Of a stretch of 64,000 nt of DNA, positions 1 through 10,752 are shown piece after piece. The stretch spans positions 748,235 to 812,234 of the forward strand of contig NW_019091357.1 of the NCBI RefSeq assembly GCF_001949145.1. The letters run 5' to 3'. Under the pieces are notes generated by a model. It did no database searches and was not told the origin of the DNA. It saw only the letters and a program-made list of their open reading frames with translations. The stretch comes from Acanthaster planci (taxonomy: Eukaryota > Echinodermata > Asteroidea > Valvatida > Acanthasteridae). Positions within the stretch are counted from its first letter, which is position 1; the number at the start of each line of letters is the position of its first letter. The translations under genes were made by a program, and so were the position numbers.

Positions 1-116
1 ATACAGCCTGATGACACAAGCTTCTTAGTCTATGAAATGATCAAGCCGTACAAAGAGGAACTCTGTCCGGACGATGAGAAGCAAGAGATGATCTTGGCAG
101 CGGCCTTGAAGAACAG
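1..116 (+). CDS. Internal coding exon of unrecognised acidic protein (5' part outside window)
   Basis: The frame is open from the first base and encodes 38 residues plus two bases of the next codon (starts IQPDDTSFLVYEMIKPY, ends AALKN). The exon ends at AACAG|GTATTT, a reasonable donor. The two leftover bases (AG) join the single leading base of the exon at 858 to restore an Arg codon and keep the frame, which supports splicing between the two. Without splicing the frame stops at 166-168. The peptide looks helical and acidic; I do not recognise a family. The start of the gene lies upstream of the window. Confidence 0.6.
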
Positions 117-472
117 GTATTTCTTAGAGCCAAGTTCAAATGGCAATCTTTACCAGTGTTGTATTTGAGTCCATCATAAGTCCTTTCATAAGTCCCTCAG
201 GGGTGTGAGAATTCAGCTTTTAGCTGATTCAGCTTTTTTGGTTTGGATTTTTATCATAACTTTGAGCTTTTTTGTACACCTGCGTTGTACAAAATTATAG
301 AAACTGTTAATGTTTCAGCCTTTTGTTAGCTGTTTTCAGCTTTTTTGTATGCGGCCACTCACACCCCTGGTCCCGTCTCAAGGCCAGTCATAAGTAACAG
401 GTTGAACAGTTACAAAAGAATGCTTTTGTCACAGCTTATTTGAATAGCTTGTGAATTGGCTTGAGATTGAAT

Positions 473-570
473 GACTTGTGATGGACTTACAAGAATTTGT
501 GATGGGCTTACAGGGACTTGTAATGAACTTACAGGGACTTGTGGTGGCTTACAGGGACTTGTAATAGACT
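473..570 (+). repeat. Short minisatellite, ~21-bp unit, in intron of first gene
   Basis: About four and a half degenerate copies of a unit resembling GACTTGTAATGGACTTACAGG. It lies in the intron between exons 1-116 and 858-1575. The open frames seen across it on both strands come from the repeat and are not gene-like. Confidence 0.75.
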
Positions 571-857
571 CAAATACAAAACTGATCATTACCAATCCAG
601 TACTCAGGATATATTTGGTGAATGGTTTACCATATGCATTAATCACTCGTTATATTTGAATACCTAATAATGGCATCGTGGAAATAAATGTTGGAAGTGA
701 AAACTTTGCAACTACATGTACATATTCTTGGCACTGTGTTGAGAATCATGGAATTGCTACTTTGCACACTGTATTGCGGTGGAAATAGACGCAGTGTACA
801 TTTCGTTTTAGTCAGAGTTTCATCAGGGTTTTTTGGGGGGGGTATTTTTTCTGGCAG

Positions 858-1575
858 AGATCTGAGTGAAGCCTTCCTGGTAAAACCAGCTGCTGACGAC
901 GAGAATGAAGGTGAGGAGAATGTGGTGGAGGAACCAATTTTGAAATCTGAACCCGGTGAGTGTGAAATCTCAGATGAGGAAACAGACGCCAGCTCTGAGA
1001 TGAGAGTCAAGGAGGAACCCGATTTTGAATACGTACCTCCAAGCATCGCCAAGGTTGCCACGGAGGTGGCAAGTGAAGTACCAGAAGCCCCACCCAGAAC
1101 AGAACGCTCCTGCATCAAGAGGACTGCAGAGAACCATCAAAGCACACCACCCAGTACCTTCACCAATCCTTTCCGTCGTCCAAATAGAAGCCACGAGTTG
1201 GACCCCATGGCCAAGAGGCGTCGTACCTTTCCTGCGTTTGAACCACGACTGAGCAGCAACAGCATATCACCCAGGCAGAGCAGATTTGGTAGCATCTTCA
1301 ACCGGCAGAATCCCTGGGGAGAAGGCAGCAACAGCTTCAGTCGTGAGCCGACCCTGACGTTGGACAGAAACCACGACCCTAATGAGGATGGCGTGGAAGG
1401 GATGTCTCCCTACGAAGAAGCTATGTTCCACATGGCTCAGGCTGAACACAAAGCCAAAATGCTGGTGCTGCAGACCCAGAGAAGGGCAGAGACTGCCAAG
1501 GAAGAGGCGTATAAGATGATCTGGCAGAATGCGCAGTTGCAGCGAGATTTGCTACAGTTACAGTATGAAAACATT
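858..1575 (+). CDS. Large coding exon of unrecognised nuclear-type protein, cut by assembly gap
   Basis: The exon begins after a pyrimidine-rich acceptor (TTTTTTCTGGCAG at 845-857) and stays open for about 239 codons to the gap. The order along the protein is: an acidic stretch (DDENEGEEN); two PsiKxE SUMO-type sites in acidic, proline-linked contexts (ILKSEPGE and RVKEEPDFE); a Ser/Thr/Pro/Arg-rich part with a basic cluster (AKRRRTF, a possible NLS); then a helical, Gln/Ala/Glu-rich segment from about MSPYEEAMF to LLQLQYEN that looks like a coiled coil. These traits suggest a nuclear regulatory or chromatin-linked protein, but that is inference and no family was recognised. Translation upstream of 858 in the same frame is intron. 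The C-terminus is hidden in the gap. Confidence 0.65.
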
Positions 1576-2455
1576 NNNNNNNNNNNNNNNNNNNNNNNNN
1601 NNNNNNNNNNNNNNNNNNNNNNNNNNNNNNNNNNNNNNNNNNNNNNNNNNNNNNNNNNNNNNNNNNNNNNNNNNNNNNNNNNNNNNNNNNNNNNNNNNNN
1701 NNNNNNNNNNNNNNNNNNNNNNNNNNNNNNNNNNNNNNNNNNNNNNNNNNNNNNNNNNNNNNNNNNNNNNNNNNNNNNNNNNNNNNNNNNNNNNNNNNNN
1801 NNNNNNNNNNNNNNNNNNNNNNNNNNNNNNNNNNNNNNNNNNNNNNNNNNNNNNNNNNNNNNNNNNNNNNNNNNNNNNNNNNNNNNNNNNNNNNNNNNNN
1901 NNNNNNNNNNNNNNNNNNNNNNNNNNNNNNNNNNNNNNNNNNNNNNNNNNNNNNNNNNNNNNNNNNNNNNNNNNNNNNNNNNNNNNNNNNNNNNNNNNNN
2001 NNNNNNNNNNNNNNNNNNNNNNNNNNNNNNNNNNNNNNNNNNNNNNNNNNNNNNNNNNNNNNNNNNNNNNNNNNNNNNNNNNNNNNNNNNNNNNNNNNNN
2101 NNNNNNNNNNNNNNNNNNNNNNNNNNNNNNNNNNNNNNNNNNNNNNNNNNNNNNNNNNNNNNNNNNNNNNNNNNNNNNNNNNNNNNNNNNNNNNNNNNNN
2201 NNNNNNNNNNNNNNNNNNNNNNNNNNNNNNNNNNNNNNNNNNNNNNNNNNNNNNNNNNNNNNNNNNNNNNNNNNNNNNNNNNNNNNNNNNNNNNNNNNNN
2301 NNNNNNNNNNNNNNNNNNNNNNNNNNNNNNNNNNNNNNNNNNNNNNNNNNNNNNNNNNNNNNNNNNNNNNNNNNNNNNNNNNNNNNNNNNNNNNNNNNNN
2401 NNNNNNNNNNNNNNNNNNNNNNNNNNNNNNNNNNNNNNNNNNNNNNNNNNNNNNN
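1576..2455. other. Assembly gap (880 N)
   Basis: A run of N that removes the C-terminal coding part, and possibly an intron, of the first gene. Any open frame crossing it is an artefact. Confidence 0.99.
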
Positions 2456-3494
2456 CCCATTCCTGATCCCAGAAGTCTTGGGACTGTACTTTTCAAAAAA
2501 AAATCTTCATTTATTTCAGGACAGTCTCTGTATATTGTAGAGTTAGTGTAGTTTTAATTATAATCTTAGTTGTCATTCCATTATGGTAGGAGATAATTGA
2601 AAAAATGCCACCTGTTTAAGTATTTGGTTCTGCTTAATATAGGAAATAGTATCAATTAAGGCAGGGTTTAAGCCTGAAAGAGGCAGGGTTTTTGGACCAG
2701 TGCATAGCAAGGCTTCCCAGTGCCTGATCTTTTTCAAACTTGGCATGCTCGTAAAAACACTCATTTATCAGTGCAACTGTACAGTTTCATTTGAATTTGA
2801 CTCAAGGTTTTGTTATGGCCATTTGAAGTTGTTGTAAGACATTGATTTAACAACTCCTGAAGGAGTGGCACCCCCAAGAATTGTGCCATGATGACACTGG
2901 AATTTTGATCTGCCCTGGCTCATTGACAGTTGAGATGGAGGAAGGCAAAGGGCACGTTTGCCTGATAATGTGGTACATGGACCTAGTCAGTTTGGGAAAA
3001 TAATGTACCCTCAAACTGGCCCTCATCTGTGTGACTGGTCGATTTTTAAATATTCCTCTGCTAAACATTTGCTTAATGGAGACGGCCAACATCAGTGGAC
3101 AAGAGTACGGTAAAATAAATTTCTTCAGTTGACTTTTTTATAATCACATAACATTTGTTTCAATTTTCAATGAAATTTTATCTTTTTTATTCCACTTTAT
3201 GATTCAGATTTGACCTTGCATCGTTAATGTGGCTGAGGCTGCAGGTATATTATTTTGTGAGTTTGCATTTCTGTTTTTGTTCGTTCCTGAGAAATAATTG
3301 GTCGCTTTTGTTTCACAGTACCAGCTTTGGATTTCATGTTTTCTTGTTACATATTAATCCTGCAGTATGAATGAACAGTTTTTGCAAGATTTAGCCTCAA
3401 TTAAACACAACCCAGTTTAAATATTTCATCTGTCTTCTTCCTTTATTGCTGTGAAGATTCATTTTGTTGCTGTTGTGTCTTTTTGTACAATAAA
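2456..3494 (+). other. Probable 3' UTR of first gene with two poly(A) signals
   Basis: No coding-like frame is seen after the gap. AATAAA occurs at 3114-3119 and again at 3489-3494, the latter followed by T-rich sequence. The stretch is AT-rich, as expected for a 3' UTR. Whether the last codons of the gene lie in the gap or just after it cannot be told. Confidence 0.45.
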
Positions 3495-5626
3495 CACATG
3501 AATGAAAATTGAGTTTCTTGACCAAAATCTCTTTAATTTATCCTTTTAATTTGTGATTTTTAAAAAAGAATTTAATGTGCTTTCATTTACCGTCCAAACC
3601 ATGGAGAACTGAAGCCCATGGCAGTTGGTAAAGTTTGTTTCTTCAGCTTTTTGTTGCCCAAACTAGTTCCATAATTTTGTGATGTTCGTTCTAAGAAACT
3701 AATGAAATAGCACTTTGAGACTACAGTGCTGGTGTACTGCATATTCATGATTAAACTTCAGCATCTATATTCATGACCTCCCCCTCCCCCCATCAGTCTA
3801 CTATACATTATTCATGAGCTCCTCATGCCAGCTGCCTACCAAGCTCTGATGTACGTGAACACATGTCTATATAGTGGTGTTATGTACAGTACACTATGTA
3901 CATGTACTGTACATGTTTTGCACTGGCAATGATGATTTACACCATACTGCTATGTGTGCATGTAGATGCATAATGCACAATACATGTACTGTACCCAGTA
4001 TGAATAATAAATATAAGCCAGCATTGTACATGCACATGTATGACCAGCCTGCATTGAAGGTTTCACTGGGAGTGTGTTTGCCTTTTGTGTTTCCACTTGT
4101 AAATCTTTTAGCATACCATGCTTGCATCATGCTTGAATACAACTCCCTTTATGCTGTACTGACCGGATACCATGCTTGCATCATGCTTGAATACAACTCC
4201 CTTTATGCTGTACTGACCGGAATAAAAGGGTTTAAGAATTGTCTCTCTCCTGGTTGGCAGCAAGAGCGAGTTGTTAGGAGACATTACATTACAAGAGAAA
4301 AATGTTATTTTACCTTAGATCTTAATCAGTTTGTAGAAATATACCTGTACCTTAATATGCAATTATCTTATAATACTAAGTTAGTTAGCTTCTATTGTCG
4401 ATGCATGCATAAGATCTTGTTCATCATGTCTACATAACAATAAGCCCATGGCCATTTAGTGGTTCACTGATCAAGCAAAGGATAATTAGGTAATCCGGGC
4501 AATACATGTTGGCCTACTCTTCAGGCATTTTAAGCTCTTGTACTTCACTCTACAAATTCACCGTGCACAATATTGAGAAGCTTGCTCTCTTGTCAGCAAA
4601 CACAGCAAACGGTCATTTGGCTGATTGAAAGGCAGAGTACAGATGTATTTATAACGGCGGTGGCTTTCGAGGAGGTTTTTTTGTTAGTAAAATGAGCTTT
4701 GGAGCATTCTATGTGTGAACCCTGTCTGCTCTCAGTGCTCTGCATTGCCTGTCTGGCCATACCAGTACAAACAAGCTCAGAGTGCAACCAAGTGTCACAT
4801 TTTGGTCATGCTGTGTATAGCAGAGAATATATTCCAGGGAGGTCACGGCTTATATGTGGCAACCATCATTCACCGATACATTCCAGCTACAAACAGTAAG
4901 ACCTGTTCCAGTTCATAGGCATGCCTCGTCAGTCCAACATCGTTGAGAAGAGAGCTGGGTAGTGCCAAGTGCTTGTGAATAGTGGACTAGTGAGTCCCAT
5001 TGTTGGATGACTTGGTAGGGGAATGAGTTTGACCTATCAACCATGGTGTTCACCTGTGTATTGTTTTCACCGTGGTGAGAGTATGCATCACCAGACATGG
5101 TGTGTAACTGATGAAAACACTTGAGACTTGGAATATTGATTTTGTTCAGGATGTGCTACTGCAGGTGCATGTGCCTTGGAGTCAGCATCCCCTGACTTAA
5201 ACTACTGCCATGACTGCAACCAGGCTTTAATGCACAATTCTCCGATACCGGAATTGCAGGTGAATGTGATGCACTTGATGAATTGTGCTGTATTGTAGAA
5301 TGACACGTCTGGATATTAAGTGAATTGGACTCGACTGAGCTGGAAAGGTGCAAAGTGTGTGTGGGCCGATCACCCATATCATCTGTTTTATGAGGTGCAC
5401 TGTAGGCCTACATTTTTTAGTCATGGTCAGTAGGGACATTGTCTGAATGGTAAACCAATTGTTGACGTTAATATAGAAATGATCAGGCTTGTTGCTCATG
5501 GGACGCTGAATTAACTTGTGAAGTCCTTCAGGTAAACTCCAAACTCACGATGCCCGAACGCTTTACGACGAGGATGGTATTTGTTGAAGCATCGATTGCT
5601 TCGCCAGTATGACTCTTAAGTTACCA
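3495..5626. other. Intergenic region; TACATG-rich, no supported gene
   Basis: From 3870 to 4050 the DNA is rich in overlapping TGTACA/ACATGT palindromes. A 187-codon open frame at 3874-4437 is dominated by Cys, Tyr, His and Met codons from these repeats and is not gene-like. The 3' part may hold the promoter and 5' UTR of the next gene. A small upstream ORF of 20 codons (ATG at 5550-5552, MPERFTTRM..., stop at 5610-5612) precedes the proposed start. Confidence 0.5.
4113..4220 (+). repeat. Exact 2 x 54-bp tandem duplication
   Basis: The 54-bp unit at 4113-4166 (starts ATACCATGCTTGC, ends CTGACCGG) is repeated without a change at 4167-4220. The lack of differences points to a very recent duplication. 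Confidence 0.95.
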
Positions 5627-5712
5627 ATGATAAAACAACAGTGGTGTCTAGAAGCTATTGACACCCAGTACAAGGAATCGTTACACCGAGACAGGCAGAA
5701 GAATAAAAAGAG
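5627..5712 (+). CDS. Exon 1 (coding) of the Ser-rich protein gene
   Basis: Starts at ATG 5627 and encodes residues 1-28 plus two bases. The donor is AAGAG|GTATGT. The sequence before it (AAAACAACAG) has no pyrimidine tract, so an internal start is more likely than an acceptor at 5641. The leftover AG joins the T of the next exon to give Ser. Confidence 0.55.
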
Positions 5713-8700
5713 GTATGTTTTTGTTGAAGCAGAAACGTACATGTAGGAATTGTTTCTTGATTATGGCAATTTGTTCTTAACGTTGCAAATCTTTAAATGT
5801 TTATGAAGTCAGTTACACGTACACTAGTTGTGGTAAAAATAAAAATTGTTCATTTCGGTGTTATGCTATAAATTCTTGTTGGAGCACTTCTAAATACTTC
5901 TCTGTTGTTGCAAGGTGTTTCTTAAGATTGGATTCATAATGCCTTTCTCCAAGAAATATCTGTAGCAAATTGATTTCTATTTTGTGTGAATGTGAAGATG
6001 ATTTTTATCATTGAAATAATCAGACTTGAAAACACAAGGTTCATATCGTTGTAAAATGATTTCTTGATGCCAGTGTCAATTTTCAATTAATGCATCTTAA
6101 GTTTCATTTATGATTGGTTGACAAATGCATTCTGCATGATGTTGCCATGGTGATGTTAATTACTATTTACTGTAGGTTTGTCTGGTGAGCGATAACCACT
6201 CACCTATCCATGAACAGTGTTGAAAGCACCCAAGGTTTGTTTACAACACTTTGGTATTTGAACAGGGCAAATATTGATACATCAAACAAGACTGTGCTAG
6301 CTGAGTAAACACAAGGGCATTGTGGGATTGGAAGCTACATACATGTTTGCTGAATGCGAGCAGCCATTTTTGCCTCTGTTAGTTATATGTCCCGTTATCA
6401 GCTGAAGGGGCACTTTGATGTTCATCACACCTAATTCTTGGAGACAATTTTGTACATGTACAGTGGGACTATGCTGTCACTGTCTGACAGAAGTATAGTT
6501 TTGCATATACAACCTGCACTGGGTGTACATGAAACAGCGGGCAACTTTACAGGCCGATCAGCTTGACAACTGTCTGAAAATAGAGGTCTGATTTAACATG
6601 ATCAAATCCAGGTAATGCATGGATTTGTTTGGGGGGGAGGATATATTTGTTAATTTTATGACCTTCTGTCTTTAAACTCTAACCCAGTCCCAGGTCTTCA
6701 AATTCTTCCCAGGGATTTTAGAGGATTTTGTCAAATGAGGTACAGTCAACTGTAATTGGGCTAGATACTCTTAAATTTGAATGTTGAAACTTGAAAGACA
6801 AGGAATGTGCCATTTGATTTTCCTGCGCAGCAGAGGAATGTAAGGATTCAGGAAGAAAAGCCAAAAATATCTTGGGAGTGAGGGCTGAAATGTGCACTTA
6901 TTCCAAGGGTCAGGTGTCGTGGGTGAATTACTTGTGGGAATGTCCCAGCTGCCAAACCAAGTAATAAGGGAATGTTGATCAGAGAATCAATTAATCTACC
7001 AGTAGCTCTGTATCTTGGCCAGTTAACAACCAATAAAATGATTGAAGAATTGGATTGATAAGTACCCCGTTATACCATTTCACTGACCGCGGGTTGACAT
7101 AAAATAAACACTCAAATGGTCTATCTTTCAATTGAAACATTCATCAAAATTTGTGACGTGATAGTTACTGGAAGTGAAAAATGGAATGCGCTTTATACCA
7201 TGACCTCAGTCTCTGAAAATTTTAATTTGAACAGTTTTTTCATCCTGCTGCTTTTCCCCCAGAATCGCGGACCTTCGCCCCCCCCCTCCGGAATTTTGTT
7301 GTAAGATTGCCTCTTTCCTTCCTTTCTTTTAGTTCAGTAACCATAAGTGATTGTATTTTCATACTGACTTCCACAAATCATTAAATTTTGCTTATCTTTT
7401 GCATCTTGCTTAAGAATTTCCATTACCTTGTCAGATGGAGTTAGTGCCCTTCTTCAAGCCTCTTCCAATTTACCTCTGCCTGTTCACGTGCCACTTTGAG
7501 GATGCCCCGGCTTCGTTTCTACCCAGCAAGGCTTACTTGTCACAAACGATGAGAAAGGATGAGAGGCCACCTGCTGAAGAACTGGAGATAGATATTGTCC
7601 GTTGAAAAATCATAACTCAAAAGTCTCTTCAATTTGTATTTCAGTTCTTCCAACTCGCCCTACACGGGACAAGACTTGAATGCCAGTGGCGGCTACAACT
7701 CCAGCCAACAACCAGCTGAATCTAGCAGTAAACACCAGTCAACAGAGAGCTACCGGTCCCTTGAGAGGAGGCTAGAAAGGGAACGAGAGAAGAGAACTCA
7801 AGGTGAAACGCTGACAAATAAAGTGGATACCAAAGGTATGGGTGAATATAGCAGAATTAAGAATGGTATCGGGAAATTACCAAATTACATGTATGAGCTG
7901 GCAGATTATAATTTCTTGACACCTCAGGATTTCCTCTTAAAGAACTTAACATTTTCAGTATGTTGTCAAAATGTTGAATCCAATCTGCTCATTTTGTGCT
8001 TGTTTGTGTGCTGCATGTGCCTGAACTCTTACATTATACAGTATGACAAAAATGACGTCTTTTCTTGAAAAATATGTTGCTTATGTGTTATGATCATTAG
8101 ATCTGGCACAATAAGCCTTTTGCGAGTTAACTTTGACCCAAATCTGGTACACTGAGTTCTTTAAATTCAGGTGAACATAGCAACTTGAATTCTCCTTACT
8201 AAAACAACTGTTGCTTATACCTCGTGATTCGGGGCAAGCTTTTGCTTAGTTAATGTACATAAGAGATTCCTTGCAACATACAGGAGGGGCATAAAGGAAC
8301 CAGTCCATTCCAGAGATGGTGGTCGCTATGCGAAAGCTTGCCCTGAATCATGAGGTACAGCAACACTGTCTTTAGTCTGGGGAATTCAAATCCTTATGTT
8401 TATGTGCAGTCAGATAACTCAGTGCACCAGATTTTATTCAAATTTAACTCGCAAATGGCTTATGTACCTTTTATTACACTTCAAATGTCTAATAAAAGAT
8501 GAGGAAGTAACCGTGTACATGTATTTACGATTTACCATGGTAGGATTTGAACCAGTAACCTTTACAGTGCTACTTCCTTCCTCACTGACAATCTTGTACG
8601 TATTTGTTGTGGATATGTATCATTGTTGTCATGCAAATACTTACGAGTTCATTAGAAACAACACCTGTCAGGAGCAGGTTGTCAAGACTCATTTCCGTCT

Positions 8701-10471
8701 GGATCGTGTTCACCCCTCCGCTCTCTCTTCAAGCCACTGTGTGGATCAATAACTGGTCATATTTTTGTCCTGTTGACTGTCATTGTCCTTAGCGGTAGAT
8801 GTTGATACTTGGTATCTTGAGAATTAAGGATGATTTGGAATCCTGCAGACTTCTTGTTGTACAGGCTCACACAATTATTTTTAAAATTTCACCAGCTTGT
8901 TTATTACATGGATGAAGAAACATGGATGCTGCACACGTTATAACCACATGTACATTGTAAAAGCCTCTTATGACCAAAGAGAAAGTTACATTTGAGATAA
9001 CAGATTTTCAAGTTTGCTTGACCGGCAGTTTATTTTCCTGGACAGGTCTAACGTTTCGCAAACTGGGTCTTCATGCCCCACCTGCCACCTCTACACACCC
9101 ATCACCTCGTTTTCTAAGTCCAATCAGACATAGTCCCATATCCTCAGGTATAACCATCACACATTGAAACACAAGTCTCACACACTACCAGTTTTAGCAC
9201 TTTTCAACGAGTTTGCCGTTCGATTGGTGTGGTTCATAACCATTTTGCTGTGATTTGTACACATTTTGATCATTGTTCTATTTTTTTCATTTTGCCTTAT
9301 GTCTGTATTTCTTTTTAGAATTGGTAGGCATCGTTAACCCTCCCCCTAGTATAGACCATTGACTTTACATGCTAAAGTAGGGAATCTTGAAGTTTTTGGA
9401 CATGTTTAGCAGAGCTTGTTCGCAGGTGAAAGTTTTTCAAGTTGGGCCTTGTTCTTTGTGAGTAGGGTCAGAAAGCTGCAGCTTCATGCACATGTGCTGT
9501 GAAATTTGCCGCCCCCCATCCACTTACTTTTTGCAAAGTGGAAACTGTAGCAGTTGTCAGAAACAGGACTTGTTCTTACGTGAGCGATGTCTGCAATACT
9601 ATCCTGCTCCATTTATCACACATTCAAATTGTTGACGTGACTCATTTGCACACCGTGTGAAAAATATTTCAGTGATTTCAATGCACATTTTGAATGTCAT
9701 GTAGGTTTCAGGAGGGATTAAAAAATACAGCATCACTTCAGCTCGACAGCTTACCCTTGCCATCTGCCTTCATATTGTTGTGGTCAGTTTTAACGTACAT
9801 GTACGTCATTCGTTCCCTGATAGTCTTGCCAGAGGAATCTAGTCCTCCTGCCATGGACACGCGTCGGAATGGCTTCCGTCTGGCCAGCCACGTTAAGAGC
9901 CCTACGGCTAGTCGCAGTGTGGACCCCAGCACGGCTAGCAGTGGGTCCTACCGAACTATGTCCAACCGAGACGCCCTGTCCAGCATGGGAAGCCTGACTG
10001 TGGCTTCCACACCCTCCTCGGCTGCCCTCCGGGGCCACAGCATTGGCTTTGGTAGCCGGGATATGAGCGTCAGATCGCCCACGCAGCGTAGTAGAACAAA
10101 GGGTAGCATGATCATGCCCATGACAGTCAACGACAAATTGAAGAGTAAGTCATCTGATTTGCTAATTAAAAATTAAAAAACAATAGATCTTGCATGTATC
10201 TTGTCAAGCACTGAAAAACTCAAGTTTTCCGCCTGGATCCCGAAGAAGTTCAGTGCTGTGATTTATAAATCCTCATTTTAAATTCTTGTAATTAATATTA
10301 GTTTTTGGTTCTTCCACACCAGATAATCGCTACCAGTTTGTGGACCCAGTTCCTAGTGCCTCTCCTTCCTTTCAGCAAAGACTTTCAGAAATAGCTGCCT
10401 TGGAAAGTGACACTATACGATACGAAAGAACTAAGAGAATAAAAAAGCGATCCAAGCAAGAAAGCCAATGA
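5627..10471 (+). CDS. Five-exon gene for a 279-aa Ser-rich basic protein of unknown function
   Basis: Exons 5627-5712, 7645-7835, 9046-9147, 9833-10144 and 10323-10471 have consensus GT/AG borders and matching phases (2, 1, 1, 1). They total 840 nt: 279 codons plus TGA. The chosen ATG (5627-5629) opens the first exon, with MIKQQWCLEAIDTQYKES. Residues ~1-28 are helical and basic. Residues ~29-92 are Ser/Gln-rich, ending in a charged helix (SYRSLERRLEREREKRTQ). The middle is Ser/Pro/Thr-rich with repeated SP dipeptides. The last ~49 residues are more ordered and end in a basic tail (RYERTKRIKKRSKQESQ). There is no signal peptide or membrane segment. I do not recognise the family. Charge and SP sites would fit a microtubule- or centrosome-associated or nuclear protein, but that is speculation. 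More 5' coding exons cannot be excluded. Confidence 0.65.
7435..7605 (+). other. Unexplained 56-codon open frame in intron 1
   Basis: ATG at 7435-7437 follows directly on a fair acceptor (CCATTACCTTGTCAG) and stays open for 56 codons (MELVPFFKPLPIYLC..., ending EELEIDIVR) to TGA. No good donor lies inside it. It could be an alternative last exon or chance. No homology recognised. Confidence 0.2.
7645..7835 (+). CDS. Exon 2 of the Ser-rich protein gene
   Basis: Acceptor TTTGTATTTCAG, donor CAAAG|GTATGG. Encodes SSNSPYTGQD through VDTK plus one base. The frame stays open into the intron to 8068, but codon use turns AT-rich and hydrophobic right after the donor, which agrees with the exon end. 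Confidence 0.7.
8105..8468. mobile_element. Foldback / MITE-like inverted repeat inside intron 2
   Basis: The left arm (8105-8246) and right arm (8333-8468) are reverse complements over almost their whole length, roughly three quarters identical, with a few indels. Conserved blocks include TTGCGAGTTAA, ATCTGG.(A/G)CACTGAGTT, TGAATTC, TGATTC(A/G)GGGCAAGCTTT. A spacer of ~85 bp separates the arms. No clear target-site duplication was seen. In the pre-mRNA of the surrounding gene it would form a long hairpin. Confidence 0.75.
8515..8600 (-). repeat. Possible degenerate tRNA-SINE fragment (B box only)
   Basis: On the minus strand there is a perfect B-box sequence (GGTTCAAATCC, plus-strand 8542-8552), preceded by GCACTGTAAAGGTTACT as in the 3' half of many tRNA-derived SINEs. 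No good A box is seen, so this is at best a remnant. Confidence 0.3.
9046..9147 (+). CDS. Exon 3 of the Ser-rich protein gene
   Basis: Acceptor ATTTTCCTGGACAG, donor CCTCAG|GTATAA. Encodes LTFRKLGLHAPPATSTHPSP and following residues to SPISS in the one frame that fits both neighbours. Length 102 nt, phase 1 to phase 1. Confidence 0.65.
9833..10144 (+). CDS. Exon 4 of the Ser-rich protein gene
   Basis: Acceptor GATAGTCTTGCCAG, donor AAGA|GTAAGT (strong). Encodes EESSPPAMDTRRNGF through VNDKLK. It is GC-richer than the flanks, with clear Ser/Thr/Arg coding bias. The start of the exon is set by phase and by the acceptor. Confidence 0.7.
10323..10471 (+). CDS. Last exon of the Ser-rich protein gene
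   Basis: Acceptor GTTCTTCCACACCAG. Encodes NRYQFVDPVPSASPSF, then the segment RLSEIAALESDTIRYE and a Lys/Arg-rich end before TGA at 10469-10471. This is the most protein-like and probably most conserved part of the gene. Confidence 0.7.
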
Positions 10472-10746
10472 GACACGTGGACCTCTCTGAAAGACTGCCG
10501 TACTGAAATCATTTCTGCCTGCTTGATTTAGCAAAGAAAGAAATGCCCGAAGTTTAATGTGTTACAAGCACCGCGTCAGCATTTTCAGCGTTTTTCCAGC
10601 AAGAGTGCCTTCTGCCTTCTACAAGAGCATTGTTGTAGCTTCGAGACCACAAATATGATTCTTTCATCAAGAATGGAGGACTGCGTCTCTTTAGAAGACT
10701 AAAATGGACTCCAAATTCTTTGGCCACAGATCTGGTGTATAAAGAG

Positions 10747-10752
10747 AATAAA
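10747..10752 (+). terminator. Poly(A) signal of the Ser-rich protein gene
   Basis: AATAAA lies 276 bases after the TGA, within an A-rich stretch and followed by T-rich DNA. It is the first such signal after the stop. Confidence 0.6.

Noticed and set aside
3874-4437. 187-codon plus-strand frame as a gene
   Set aside because: Rich in Cys, Tyr, His and Met from TACATG-type repeats, contains a recent 54-bp duplication, and shows no domain, splice support or plausible start context.
7836-8068. Extension of exon 2 of the Ser-rich protein into the intron
   Set aside because: A good donor at 7836 and an in-phase next exon exist, and codon composition changes sharply at that point.
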